Assembly: GCA_031260355.1 (NCBI GenBank)
Contig: JAIRJZ010000038.1
Span: 1 to 64,000 of the forward strand
Length of the DNA stretch: 64,000 nucleotides
Origin: Burkholderiales bacterium
GTDB lineage: Bacteria > Pseudomonadota > Gammaproteobacteria > Burkholderiales > Casimicrobiaceae
Direction: 5' to 3'
A model generated the notes under the pieces. The model had not been told where the DNA came from. It ran no database searches and worked only from the letters and a program-made list of their open reading frames with translations. Within the stretch, counting starts at the first letter, position 1; each line of letters opens with the position of its first letter. Below, in pieces: positions 1 to 8,028 of the stretch. The translations under genes and the position numbers were made by a program.

Positions 1-164
1 TCAGTATCCCGACTATCTGGCTGTCGCTAAATCTCGATTTCTTCATGTGAACTTTCCTCTCATCTGTACAGCATGGAAAATTCTACTTTCAATCGGCTCA
101 CTTTTGTGGGGGGATTACCGGTAGTGGGAGATATAATCCTCCTTAGGGCGAAGGAGGGATACTT

Positions 165-883
165 ATGCAATGCACCCATTGCGGAAGCGCAAACTGCGTA
201 AAGAACGGTTCTTACAAAGGCTCTCAGCGGTATCTTTGCAAAGAATGCCGCAGAGCTTTTAGCGACAAAGTCCGAAAATTTACTTACGCTGATAAAGAGC
301 GCTTCTTGCAGATGTATTTGAATAATGTAGGCATTCGGAAAAGCGCACTTTTCATGGGGTGTTCTGTGTCGATGCCCAATCGGTGGATACGGGAATTCGC
401 GCAAAATCTGCGCCGGCAGCTACAAGAAGCAGAGGCTCTGCTGGAAGATGGCGAAATACCAAGCATCATCGAGATGGACGAGATCTATACTCGTGTAAAA
501 AAAGGGGCTCAAGAATTCAAATATGGCTTGCTTATTCTAGAAGGGCGGGCAAGGTTGTTGCGTATATCATAGGAACGGCAAGCCAATGTGCAGCGGCGCT
601 TTATCATGCGACGAAAAAGACGGTTGGCAAAATAGCGCGTATCTACACAGATGGAAACAGTTGCTACTCTGATGTATTTGCCAAGATAGGAATATCAGGG
701 TTGCACAGAATAGCGCCGGGCAAATCACAAACACACTTAATCGAGAGCATCAATAGCAGCATCAGAGACAACCTTGCCAGATTTAACAGGAAAAGTAAGA
801 GATACAGTAAAAGCTTTGAGGCGTTGAACGATACGCTGCTATTGTTCTTTCATCGCAAACAGTACAAAATCAATATAAGATGA
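165..883 (+). CDS. IS1-family transposase (InsA-InsB type, -1 frameshift product)
   Basis: Cut-and-paste/copy transposase of the IS1 type, made from two overlapping frames. The first frame (from ATG 165, behind AAGGAGG) encodes an N-terminal zinc ribbon with CTHCGSANC and CKEC cysteine pairs, then a helix-turn-helix-like segment, and stops at 572. The second frame, one base back, continues to 883 with the rest of the catalytic domain. Joining them at the slippery site 497-503 gives about 239 residues, near the 232 of IS1 InsAB'. The acidic residues expected in this fold are visible: D in EMDEI (first frame), D in YTDGN and E in LIESINS (second frame). Without frameshifting only a 135-residue InsA-like DNA-binding protein is made, which in IS1 acts as repressor. 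The element therefore looks intact rather than broken. Confidence 0.85.
497..503 (+). promoter_or_regulatory. -1 ribosomal frameshift slippery heptamer
   Basis: Seven consecutive A residues followed by GGGG sit in the exact zero-frame phase A AAA AAA G relative to the ATG at 165. A one-base backward slip moves ribosomes from the InsA-like frame into the frame that encodes the remaining DDE domain. The protein joined here reads TRVKKRGSRIQIWLAYSRR, which restores the family pattern, whereas staying in frame gives an unrelated tail and a stop at 570-572. IS1 itself uses a run of A residues in the same way. Confidence 0.8.
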
Positions 884-894
884 ACAGTCTGCCC

Positions 895-1055
895 CTCGAG
901 GGGGAGGGTGCCCCGAAGGGGCGGGAGAGGGGGGAGAAGCGATTGTCCCCCCTCCCTCTCCCCCAGCCCCTCTCCCTCAAGGGGAGAGGGGTGTAAAGCA
1001 CGACATGCCGTCGCAGGAATGTATTCATTTAGATCAAAACGGCTCTAGAGAAACG
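895..1055. repeat. GC-rich palindromic repeat with conserved tail
   Basis: This 884-1125 gap carries no gene. It holds several nested inverted repeats of the type CCCCTCGAGGGGGAGGG, CCCCTCTCCCTCAAGGGG and GGGAGAGGGG, followed by a tail containing CATGCCGTCGCAGGAATGT and ATCAAAACGGCTCTA. The same tail, slightly diverged, follows the palindrome at 62.72-62.80 kb, so the mobile or duplicated unit is longer than the palindrome alone. Confidence 0.7.
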
Positions 1056-1074
1056 TCAATACGTCTTCCAATAT

Positions 1075-1105
1075 AAAAAATGGGAGCCGAAGCTCCCATT
1101 TTTTT
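1075..1105 (-). terminator. Bidirectional rho-independent terminator
   Basis: A perfect 7-bp GC-rich stem (TGGGAGC at 1081-1087 with GCTCCCA at 1092-1098, loop CGAA) is flanked by A and T runs, so it can terminate transcription in both directions. It lies 20 bases after the stop of the minus-strand secreted protein gene and is most likely its terminator. Confidence 0.9.
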
Positions 1106-1125
1106 CATAGCAAGAAAAACAACGC

Positions 1126-2601
1126 TTACGGAGTGATGAGCTTCGAGAAGCGATGTGCAATGCGGCCAGTGTACTTCGACCACACGTTGTTGCCACCAAC
1201 TTGCACCGTGCCGTTATTGAACTCCTGAGCAGCAAAACCAATCATCGGCAAACCGCTGAAGACAACAGAGGTTGGGTTCGTCACCACTGGCGTCGATCCC
1301 GACAAATCGAGCTTCGTGTTGGCGGTATTAGCTGTCAGTGTATGGAAAGTGGCCGGCGCCGTCGGCGGCGTGAAGGTGAACTTCGCCCAGCCAGAATCAT
1401 ACGGCATCGGCAACGTCACACGGTTCTGCGCATTCAGCAACGAAGCCGTACCCGAAGCACCAAAGGTCACGACGTTGGCTTCCCAGCACAGCGAGTTGGT
1501 GCCCGTCGGTGGCCTCGGCGAGAAGTCACCAGACTGTGTCGGACGACGCTCTTCGCGGTCAAAGCGAGCAATGCTCAGATCATCGCAGGCGCCGCCCTTG
1601 ATGAAGTTACGCTGGAAGAGGCGATCCACATACCTGATCCCGGTTATCTGGTCGAGGTCATAGTAGTACGACTTGGTCGGGAAGGTAACGACCCAGTCGG
1701 TCTTCGAGGCCGTTTCGGTATGCAACACATACTCGTTATAAACCGTTTGGTTCATCAGCACCGCCGACACCGCGTCAACAGGGTTAGGGGTCCAGTCGGT
1801 GATGTAAACGTTCTTCCCGTTCACCACAACCGCTACCGCCGGGTCAACTTCGCTAAGGTTCGGGAAGATGCTTCCCGAAGCCGCCCAGAGGTGGCCCGAG
1901 TTGTTGAACGCGTCCAGCGCCGTCGCTTCAAACGCCACGTCTTGCGCTTCGTTCACGTTGACCAGCGTCATGCTACCGAACAGCTTGCCGGTTCCGGTCG
2001 TCAGATCCGTGTTGACCCAAGCAGGCGTCGATCCGTCGTCTTGAACAGCCGCGCAATTACCCGGACGCCATACACCATCGTACGTCGCATGTTTCACGGC
2101 TGTGAACGTGGGGCTAGGATTCACGATGTCGGCCATTTCGATGATTTCGACATAGCCCTCACGGGTACGGTCCAAGGTCTGGTCTTCTAAGTCGCCCTGA
2201 TACTGCCAAAGCCTGAACTCTTCACCACCAGCGGGAATCATCGGCGCAGTACACGAAGTGTCCGGCGTTGTAATCTTGGCGCCTTCCGCCGTCGGAGTGA
2301 CAGCGGCAACCCATACGTCTTCAGGCGACAGGTAGAGGTTGAAGTCCAGAACTTCCTGAGAGGCCTTGCCTTCCAAGAAGCGAACCTTGACGGCCTTCGC
2401 CTTGTCCGTCGTGTTGACAACCGAGATCAGAGAGTTAAACGCATTACCGTCCGCGTTGGCGCGAACCGTGTAATACGGATAAATCAGAACTTGACCCAAC
2501 CCGTCCGGGTTGAGGTTCACGGCTTGCGCCGATCCAACCATGCCAATCACACCCAGACCCGCCAAAGCGGAATAGAGTGCTTTCTTCTTGAATGTATTCA
2601 T
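1126..2601 (-). CDS. Secreted protein of unknown function (491 aa)
   Basis: Not assigned to a named family. It starts with a textbook Sec signal peptide (MNTFKKK, hydrophobic stretch, cleavage after SAQA near residue 27), so the product is periplasmic or surface exposed. The mature part is acidic and rich in Asn, Thr, Val and aromatic residues with regular beta-like alternation, and has four or more cysteines that could form disulfides. There is no lipobox, no porin-like C-terminal Phe and no sorting tail; it ends in RFSKLITP. The start is supported by AGGAG nine bases upstream of the ATG. It is monocistronic, with its own terminator at 1075-1105, and its clean strong signals suggest high expression. 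Function unknown. Confidence 0.8.
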   Translation of the reverse strand: MNTFKKKALYSALAGLGVIGMVGSAQAVNLNPDGLGQVLIYPYYTVRANADGNAFNSLISVVNTTDKAKAVKVRFLEGKASQEVLDFNLYLSPEDVWVAAVTPTAEGAKITTPDTSCTAPMIPAGGEEFRLWQYQGDLEDQTLDRTREGYVEIIEMADIVNPSPTFTAVKHATYDGVWRPGNCAAVQDDGSTPAWVNTDLTTGTGKLFGSMTLVNVNEAQDVAFEATALDAFNNSGHLWAASGSIFPNLSEVDPAVAVVVNGKNVYITDWTPNPVDAVSAVLMNQTVYNEYVLHTETASKTDWVVTFPTKSYYYDLDQITGIRYVDRLFQRNFIKGGACDDLSIARFDREERRPTQSGDFSPRPPTGTNSLCWEANVVTFGASGTASLLNAQNRVTLPMPYDSGWAKFTFTPPTAPATFHTLTANTANTKLDLSGSTPVVTNPTSVVFSGLPMIGFAAQEFNNGTVQVGGNNVWSKYTGRIAHRFSKLITP

Positions 2602-2754
2602 AGAGTAAAACTCCTATAAGTTGCTATCTAAAGTGATCACTTTAAGCCCAACAGCAGGGCCATTTTATTACATCTCTTGCTGCCTTACAAACCCAAACCC
2701 TCAAACAAAAACCTTTTCTACCGCCTCCCTGTCTCATTTTCGTAACACCTGCCC

Positions 2755-3210
2755 CTAGTCCGGAAGGTTGAACCAAGCCTCTCCGTCCCGGAAAAACCAT
2801 TTTTCCCCCGTCGGCGTTACAACGCCCTTCATGGCGGCATGGTCATAAGTCAGGAGAAAACTAACCTCGCAGACGTCTTCCTTGCAAGCTATTTCCTTGA
2901 ATTCCGCCTTTTTGAAGTTCCCTCTGGAAAAGCGGGCGGTGAATTGTTCCTGAGGCACCAACGCCCGCGTCGAAGGGGAGAGGTAGCTGTACGCCTTGGC
3001 ATAATCTTTCGCAATTAGCGCGTCCCAGCGTTCCTGAAAGCGCCTTTTGACGATCTCGGCCTGCCGTTCCGGGGTCAGTTCCTCTTTTGAAGAGGCATCC
3101 GGGGAAGAGGATGTCGTCACACATCCGGTCAGCGCCAATAACCCGGCCAGCCAGACGCTAACCAGCGCTTTTCCGGCGTATTCCATCATTCTTGCACTTG
3201 AGGACTTCAT
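2755..3210 (-). CDS. Small lipoprotein with NTF2-like-sized domain
   Basis: A 151-residue putative lipoprotein. The N-terminus has basic residues, a hydrophobic core and the lipobox LTGC near residue 30, so it should be lipidated and membrane anchored. The rest (QERWDALIAKDYAKAYSYLSP, then a beta-rich part ending EKWFFRDGEAWFNLPD) has the length and pattern of small NTF2-like or DUF4878-like domains; that comparison is inference. Two cysteines in ACKEDVCEV could pair. The frame is open eight codons further to a TTG, but the ATG at 3210 is preferred. It lies on the same strand as, and just downstream of, the secretin gene, but separated by a hairpin. Confidence 0.7.
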   Translation of the reverse strand: MKSSSARMMEYAGKALVSVWLAGLLALTGCVTTSSSPDASSKEELTPERQAEIVKRRFQERWDALIAKDYAKAYSYLSPSTRALVPQEQFTARFSRGNFKKAEFKEIACKEDVCEVSFLLTYDHAAMKGVVTPTGEKWFFRDGEAWFNLPD

Positions 3211-3317
3211 GTTTTCTCTTGAGCTTTGCTTCAAAGGGCTAGAGGATAATCAGCCCTTTCTCTTCCGTCAATAGATAAAAACTCTTTTTTACTTTTCCCC
3301 GCACGGCCATATCAGTT

Positions 3318-3342
3318 CACCGCTGCCTCAAAAACAGCGGTG
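3318..3342 (-). terminator. Stem-loop after gspD
   Basis: CACCGCTG (3318-3325) and CAGCGGTG (3335-3342) form a perfect 8-bp stem with a 9-base loop, ten bases after the gspD stop. There is no clear U-tract, so it may be an attenuator or mRNA-stabilising hairpin rather than a full intrinsic terminator. Confidence 0.4.
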
Positions 3343-3352
3343 CTAAAGCGGT

Positions 3353-6300
3353 TTATTGCCCTTTTATCATTCTCAATGCGCCCGTTGCTCCGCCATTCTC
3401 TCTTTGTGGAAGCACGGCGGGGAGACGGTTGGCGCTCCCAAGCCCGGGAACAGGCGCTATTGAAGCCGACGGTTGCGAAGCGGGCGGCGGTTTAGGTGCA
3501 GGCGTTACCGCGGGCGCAGGCGGCTGGGAAGCGGCTGGCGGTGGCGGTGTCGGCGCCGGTGTAGCTGGCTGCGTGGCAGCAGACGCCGGAGCAGATGCCG
3601 GGGTCGGTGCGGAAGGCGTCGCTGCGGGGGGCGGCGTTGTAGCGGGTGGGGTGGGCGACTGAGGAGAAGAAGCAGCGGGAGCGGTCGGCGTCGCTGTTGG
3701 AGCCGGTGCGGTCGGTTGCGAAGTAGCTTCCGATGTGGTCGGCGGCGTAGTCGGCGTTTGCACGGTTGGCCTCGAAGCGGCGGGACGGCGTGTAGGCGGC
3801 ACAGCAGCAGGGGTCGTGGCAGGTGCAGGGGCAGACTGCTGTGAAGCAGCTTCCGGGGTGGCAGAAGTTGCGGCTGGTGTCGGCGGTTGCGGTGTGGCTG
3901 TCGGCGCGGAAGCCGGCGCTGCAGAAGGCATAGGCCGCCGAGCCGGTCTTATGGTTCCCGTCGAAGATGGCTGCGGGGTCGCTGCCGGCACCGCCAATGG
4001 CGCTGTCGGCGCAGCCGGTTGCGAGGCGACGGGTTCAGGCGCGGGAGCCGGAACCGGCGTCGGCTGTTGGGAAGACGCGGCCGGTGGCGTTGTCGGCGCG
4101 GCAGGCTGCCGCGGAGCCACTGGGCCAAACGAGGATGTCGGCGGCGCGGCAGGCGTCGGCTGTTGGGAAGACGTGGCCGGTGCCGCCGGAGGTGTTGGCG
4201 CTGGGGCGACTGCCGGAGCAACCGCAGACGGCGGCCGCGGCGGCGCTTCCGGTGCCACCGCCCTGGGTGGCGGCGGAGGCGTCCGCATATGGCTCGGCGG
4301 CACGGCAGGAACGACGTCTTCTTTCACGTTGTCTGGCCTGCTGAGGATCTCCCCTTGCCGCAACAAATCGGTCGGCAGCGCCTTGCTGTCCTGAAACAAC
4401 CCTTCCAGATTGTCCATCCGGTAACGCAAGTCCTGAATTATCGCACGACGATCTTCGTCGTTTTCAACGACGCGCGGCGTCAGGAAAATGATCAGTTCAG
4501 TGCGTGTGTTGCCCCAGCTTTGCGTCCCGAACAACGCCCCCAGCAAGGGAATTCTCGACAGCCCCGGGAACCCTTCGGTGCCGGTCTGTCTGTCATCACG
4601 AATCAGGCCGCCGATCACCATCGTACTGCCGGAAGGCACCATCAACTGCGAAGAAACCGACCGCTTCAACAGAGGCGGCGCCCTTCCGTCCGTCGGCGCC
4701 GCTCCCTGAATGGCGCTGAATTCGATGCTGGCTTCCATGCTGACGTTGCCGCCATCGTTGATGCGCGGCTTGATCGTGACGATTACGCCCGGCTCGATAT
4801 AGGTATAGTTTTGCGTTTGATAGCCGTCGCCGGTGTAATTTCCTCCATAAGAGGTAGTCAATATCGGCGTCGGATTGGTCACGTTGATGGTCGCCTCCTG
4901 ATTGTCCAGCGCCGCGATATGCGGATTGGCCACCACTTTGACATTGCCCGCCTTGTCCGTCGCGGTAAAGAACGCATCAAATTTCGAACGGCTGATGATC
5001 AAATTAAATGTGTTACTGGCAAATTTGGCGGCGTCCGGCGTCACATTGGGCCCCAAGCCTCCGCTGGGATTGGTCCCCGTCCCCGTGAACCACCATTGGG
5101 AGCCGATGCTGATGTTGTCCGTCAACGTCACCTCTGCCATCGTCACCTCGATCACGACTTGCCGTTGCGGTACGTCGAGCTTTTTCAGCGCCTGCTCGGC
5201 CAGCGCGTACTCGGACGGCGTGGCAACGATCAGAATTGCGTTATTGTCTTCATCGGCAACGACTTGAATATCCTGTGCGATTCCCATACCCGCCCCCGGA
5301 GCGCCGGGGCGCCCCGGTACCGTTCCCGGCCGAGCCGCTGTGCCTGCTGCCGTACTTGCCTGTTGCTGTCGCGTGGCGGCAGTTGATGCGGTTGGCGTGG
5401 CCGGCCGCGTTCCGGTCGTTGCCGTGCGCCCGGTGCTCGTCCCGGGAAGATTGCCCGCGCCCATCATCGTCACCGGTCTCGTTCCCGGCGCGGTAGTCGC
5501 CGGTTGCACCCGGGAAGGCGCGGTGTTTTTGCCGGTAAACGCTTGTTGCAACAACGGCGCCAGTTTGTCGGCGCGGGCATACTTCAGGTTATACACGTAG
5601 AGCCGCGGTGTTTCCGAGCTCTCGTCATCGTCAAACCGGTCGATCCATGTTTTGACCCCTTCCAATTGCCCGGGATTCGCCGCTATCACCATCAACGAAT
5701 TCAGCCGTTCGATCGGGATGAATTTCACCGCGCTGAAGAAGCCGCCGCCGTCGGTTGTGTTGAGTGCCGTTTGGATGTCCTGCGTAAATCCTTTTACTTC
5801 GATGTTCCTCAGTTTGTAGATGCCGACCGACATGCCCCCCATCCAGTCAACGTCGAACATTTCGATGGTTTCGAGCAGGTGACGCAGTTCCAGTTCGGTG
5901 CCGGAAAGAATGATCAGGTTACGCATCTCGTCGGCACGCAAAGCCTGTGCATCTCGGGCAAACGGCTCCAGGATTTTCGTCATTTCCCTGGCGCCCACAT
6001 AGCGCAACGGCACGATTTGCACCGAAAAGCCTTTCGGCAACGGCCGTTGCGAGCTGCCCAGTTGCGGTGTCACGCTGCCCTTGACGCCAACAGCGGCCGG
6101 CAGCACTTTGAAAACGCCCGCTTCCTTGATCATCGTCGCGTTGTTCATGCGCAACAGGGTTTCGAGTGTCGCGTACAGCGCCTCGCGCGGAATGCCGGAG
6201 GTCGTCCGAATCGTCACTTGCCCGTTGACGGTCGGGTCGATAAGGTACGCTTCACCCAGAATGTCGCCTAGGATGTTGCGGATCACTTCGCGCAAATCGA

Positions 6301-6697
6301 CCGCCTCGAAATTCAGCACGATGTTGCCGCTGCCTCCGGCCGACGGCGTCACCGCCACAGGCGGCACCACGCCTCCCTCCATCTGCCCCTTGACCATGAT
6401 GCCGCTGCCTTTGAAAACCTTGGAGCGATCCTCATCGTCGGCGCCGGTTTTGACGCGGTCGGCGGTTTCGGCCAGCGCCTGCGAGTAAGGTGCCGCACTG
6501 CTTCTGAGCGTTTCTGCCGTGCGCGCATCGACACCGACCGGCGCGTCTTTGTCGGTAGTCGCACAGGAGGATAGCAACATCACCCCCAAGCAGTAAAAAG
6601 CCAGGCGAACCACGCCGCCATCCCAGTTTTTCCCATGGCTCATAAAAAACCTATTGCCTTTCAGTCTGCCGTTCTTTATCAAAATTTCTTTTGCCAT
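3353..6697 (-). CDS. gspD: Type II secretion system secretin GspD with long Pro/Ala tail
   Basis: Outer-membrane secretin that forms the exit channel of the type II secretion system. A signal peptide ends in the lipobox LSSC (near residue 45), so it is probably lipidated. From about residue 125 come N-domain repeats (NIVLNFEAVDLREVIRNIL, then a KH-like repeat set), and the secretin core carries VIEVTMAEVTL and the conserved VPSGSTMVIGGL and IPLLGALFG segments. The usual protein would end near residue 800; here about 310 more residues follow that are almost wholly Pro, Ala, Thr, Ser and Gln, ending RENGGATGALRMIKGQ. A second Pro/Thr-rich stretch interrupts the N3-like region. The frame starts at ATG 6697; an in-frame ATG 18 codons later would give a more usual signal peptide. 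It is the last gene of the gsp cluster. Confidence 0.93.
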   Translation of the reverse strand: MAKEILIKNGRLKGNRFFMSHGKNWDGGVVRLAFYCLGVMLLSSCATTDKDAPVGVDARTAETLRSSAAPYSQALAETADRVKTGADDEDRSKVFKGSGIMVKGQMEGGVVPPVAVTPSAGGSGNIVLNFEAVDLREVIRNILGDILGEAYLIDPTVNGQVTIRTTSGIPREALYATLETLLRMNNATMIKEAGVFKVLPAAVGVKGSVTPQLGSSQRPLPKGFSVQIVPLRYVGAREMTKILEPFARDAQALRADEMRNLIILSGTELELRHLLETIEMFDVDWMGGMSVGIYKLRNIEVKGFTQDIQTALNTTDGGGFFSAVKFIPIERLNSLMVIAANPGQLEGVKTWIDRFDDDESSETPRLYVYNLKYARADKLAPLLQQAFTGKNTAPSRVQPATTAPGTRPVTMMGAGNLPGTSTGRTATTGTRPATPTASTAATRQQQASTAAGTAARPGTVPGRPGAPGAGMGIAQDIQVVADEDNNAILIVATPSEYALAEQALKKLDVPQRQVVIEVTMAEVTLTDNISIGSQWWFTGTGTNPSGGLGPNVTPDAAKFASNTFNLIISRSKFDAFFTATDKAGNVKVVANPHIAALDNQEATINVTNPTPILTTSYGGNYTGDGYQTQNYTYIEPGVIVTIKPRINDGGNVSMEASIEFSAIQGAAPTDGRAPPLLKRSVSSQLMVPSGSTMVIGGLIRDDRQTGTEGFPGLSRIPLLGALFGTQSWGNTRTELIIFLTPRVVENDEDRRAIIQDLRYRMDNLEGLFQDSKALPTDLLRQGEILSRPDNVKEDVVPAVPPSHMRTPPPPPRAVAPEAPPRPPSAVAPAVAPAPTPPAAPATSSQQPTPAAPPTSSFGPVAPRQPAAPTTPPAASSQQPTPVPAPAPEPVASQPAAPTAPLAVPAATPQPSSTGTIRPARRPMPSAAPASAPTATPQPPTPAATSATPEAASQQSAPAPATTPAAVPPTRRPAASRPTVQTPTTPPTTSEATSQPTAPAPTATPTAPAASSPQSPTPPATTPPPAATPSAPTPASAPASAATQPATPAPTPPPPAASQPPAPAVTPAPKPPPASQPSASIAPVPGLGSANRLPAVLPQRENGGATGALRMIKGQ

Positions 6698-6727
6698 CTC
6701 ACCCGCTCTTGCCGTCTCGCGTTTCGC

Positions 6728-7426
6728 TCAAGGTCCAAATCCGTTATTTTTCGGCTGTTGTTGATTCGGCTCTGCCAGATTCCCCGGCAAAGGCACCGCC
6801 TGCACGGGGGCGGCCTGCGCGGCCTGCCTCGCCGCCGCCGTTGTTCTCCTCACCGACGGTCTTACCGCAGGCTGACCCGGTTGCGGCTGTGCCTGTTGTT
6901 GCTGTGCCTGTGGTGGTGGCGCAATGGCCGACGGCGTCACCGCCCCTTTCGGCCCTGTCGCCACTTTCAACAACAATTCCTCTTCCTGCCCACCCGCTGT
7001 CAATACCACTTTGTCAGCGGTAATCACGGAAACGTTCATTCCCTCGACGACATCGCCGACATGCACGGTCTTCGGTTTATTGTCCTTGGCGTTACGCAGA
7101 AACGCAATACGGGTTTGTCCCTGAATCGCCGTTCCCGACAAGACGAACAGCCCTCGCTCGACTTTGCTCGGCGCTTCGGCGACCGCTTCCGGCGGCGGCG
7201 CGGGACGGCGGGTCGGCACGAACAGCGGCCGCTCGACGGTTTCCTTGCGCTCTTGCAGCGAACTCGTTTTGAATTCCGGCAGCAGCGAGATTTCCAACGG
7301 CTTGGCAACTGCCGGCTCGGGCGGTTTTTGCCGCGACATCCGCCCTTGGTTCGCTTCCCAAACCAGCGTCACCGCCAGCAACAGCGCCAGCGCGCCACCG
7401 ATGATGGCCAATGTCCGCAGACTCAT
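6728..7426 (-). CDS. gspC: GspC-like inner-membrane component, PDZ lacking
   Basis: Likely links the inner-membrane platform to the secretin. It is a 232-residue bitopic protein: one N-terminal membrane helix (AIIGGALALLLAVTLVW), a Pro-rich linker, and a homology-region-like beta domain (RGLFVLSGTAIQG...RIAFLRN...VHVGDVVEGMNVSVI...DKVVLTAG) that matches the periplasmic HR of GspC/PilP-type proteins. No PDZ domain follows; the C-terminus is Gln/Pro/Ala-rich. The ATG overlaps the gspM stop by four bases (ATGA), implying coupled translation. Assignment rests on the HR pattern and on its place next to gspD, so GspC-like is safer than a firm GspC call. Confidence 0.75.
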   Translation of the reverse strand: MSLRTLAIIGGALALLLAVTLVWEANQGRMSRQKPPEPAVAKPLEISLLPEFKTSSLQERKETVERPLFVPTRRPAPPPEAVAEAPSKVERGLFVLSGTAIQGQTRIAFLRNAKDNKPKTVHVGDVVEGMNVSVITADKVVLTAGGQEEELLLKVATGPKGAVTPSAIAPPPQAQQQQAQPQPGQPAVRPSVRRTTAAARQAAQAAPVQAVPLPGNLAEPNQQQPKNNGFGP

Positions 7427-8028
7427 GACGCGCCCCCGCTTTCGTTCGGTCGATAGGCCCAGCCCGACACTTCGATTTGCGCGTTGATCTCCGGCTCCTG
7501 CCCCGGCGCCGGTTTGAAATTGCGATTGGCGTTCATCGGCCGCAACGTCATGCCGTCAATGACCAGATACGGCGTTTTCGTTTCCAGTGCCTGAAGCGCT
7601 TTTTGCAGGTTGGGCGTCGTTGCAAAAAACTGGACGTTGACGCTGATTTTGTAGTAGTCGCCGTCCTCTTTCGGAGCGATGTTCTGACTGGTGGTGACGC
7701 GCCCGCCGCTGCTTTCGATCCCCGCCCGCACCAAGTCCTGCAACTCGGCGCCGGCCAGATTGGTGGCGGTGTTCTTGAGAAAGAAACGGCGTCCGTTATG
7801 TCGCTTGACCTCTTCCAGCGCCACTTCGACTTGCGGTTTTTGCGCGACCAGGCGCTGGTAGCGCTCCAGCAAATCCCGCTGCTGGGCGATAGCATTGTCG
7901 TAGCGGCGGTGCAGTACCAGCGTCGGCGCCACGAAGACGGCAATAACACCGGCAAGCACCAGAATGAGCAAAACAGCGGCCAAACCGCGCGATTGCAACG
8001 GCGTCATCGGAGTGACTTTGAAGCTCAT
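7423..8028 (-). CDS. gspM: Type II secretion protein GspM-like
   Basis: Inner-membrane platform protein that partners GspL. The 201 residues comprise a short cytoplasmic N-terminus, one membrane helix (GLAAVLLILVLAGVIAVFVAP), a coiled-coil-prone stretch (RYDNAIAQQRDLLERYQRLVAQ) and a small ferredoxin-like periplasmic domain, an arrangement typical of GspM/PilO. ATGA overlaps with both gspL upstream and the gspC-like gene downstream show tight translational coupling. Sequence conservation in this family is low, so the call leans on topology and gene order. Confidence 0.8.
   Translation of the reverse strand: MSFKVTPMTPLQSRGLAAVLLILVLAGVIAVFVAPTLVLHRRYDNAIAQQRDLLERYQRLVAQKPQVEVALEEVKRHNGRRFFLKNTATNLAGAELQDLVRAGIESSGGRVTTSQNIAPKEDGDYYKISVNVQFFATTPNLQKALQALETKTPYLVIDGMTLRPMNANRNFKPAPGQEPEINAQIEVSGWAYRPNESGGAS

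Larger units (their letters stand above)
119..893 (+). mobile_element. IS1-family insertion sequence (ends approximate)
   Basis: The element is defined by its IS1-type transposase and by length: the span from a GGTAGTGGGAG-like left tip to a right tip near GGCAGACTGTT (read inward on the minus strand) is about 775 bp, close to the roughly 768 bp of IS1. A TATAAT box lies at 132-137 just inside the left tip and a strong ribosome site AAGGAGG at 151-157. I cannot see a clean target duplication and the two tips match only weakly, so the exact ends are uncertain. The right end abuts the GC-rich palindromic repeat that begins near 895. Confidence 0.6.

Noticed and set aside
359-883. Second IS ORF as an independent gene
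   Set aside because: Its first half is a shadow of the InsA-like frame. Only the part after about 503 is coding, and it is reached by -1 frameshifting.
3887-5386. Long plus-strand ORF opposite gspD
   Set aside because: Arg-rich translation with no domain pattern; a shadow of the GC-rich secretin gene.
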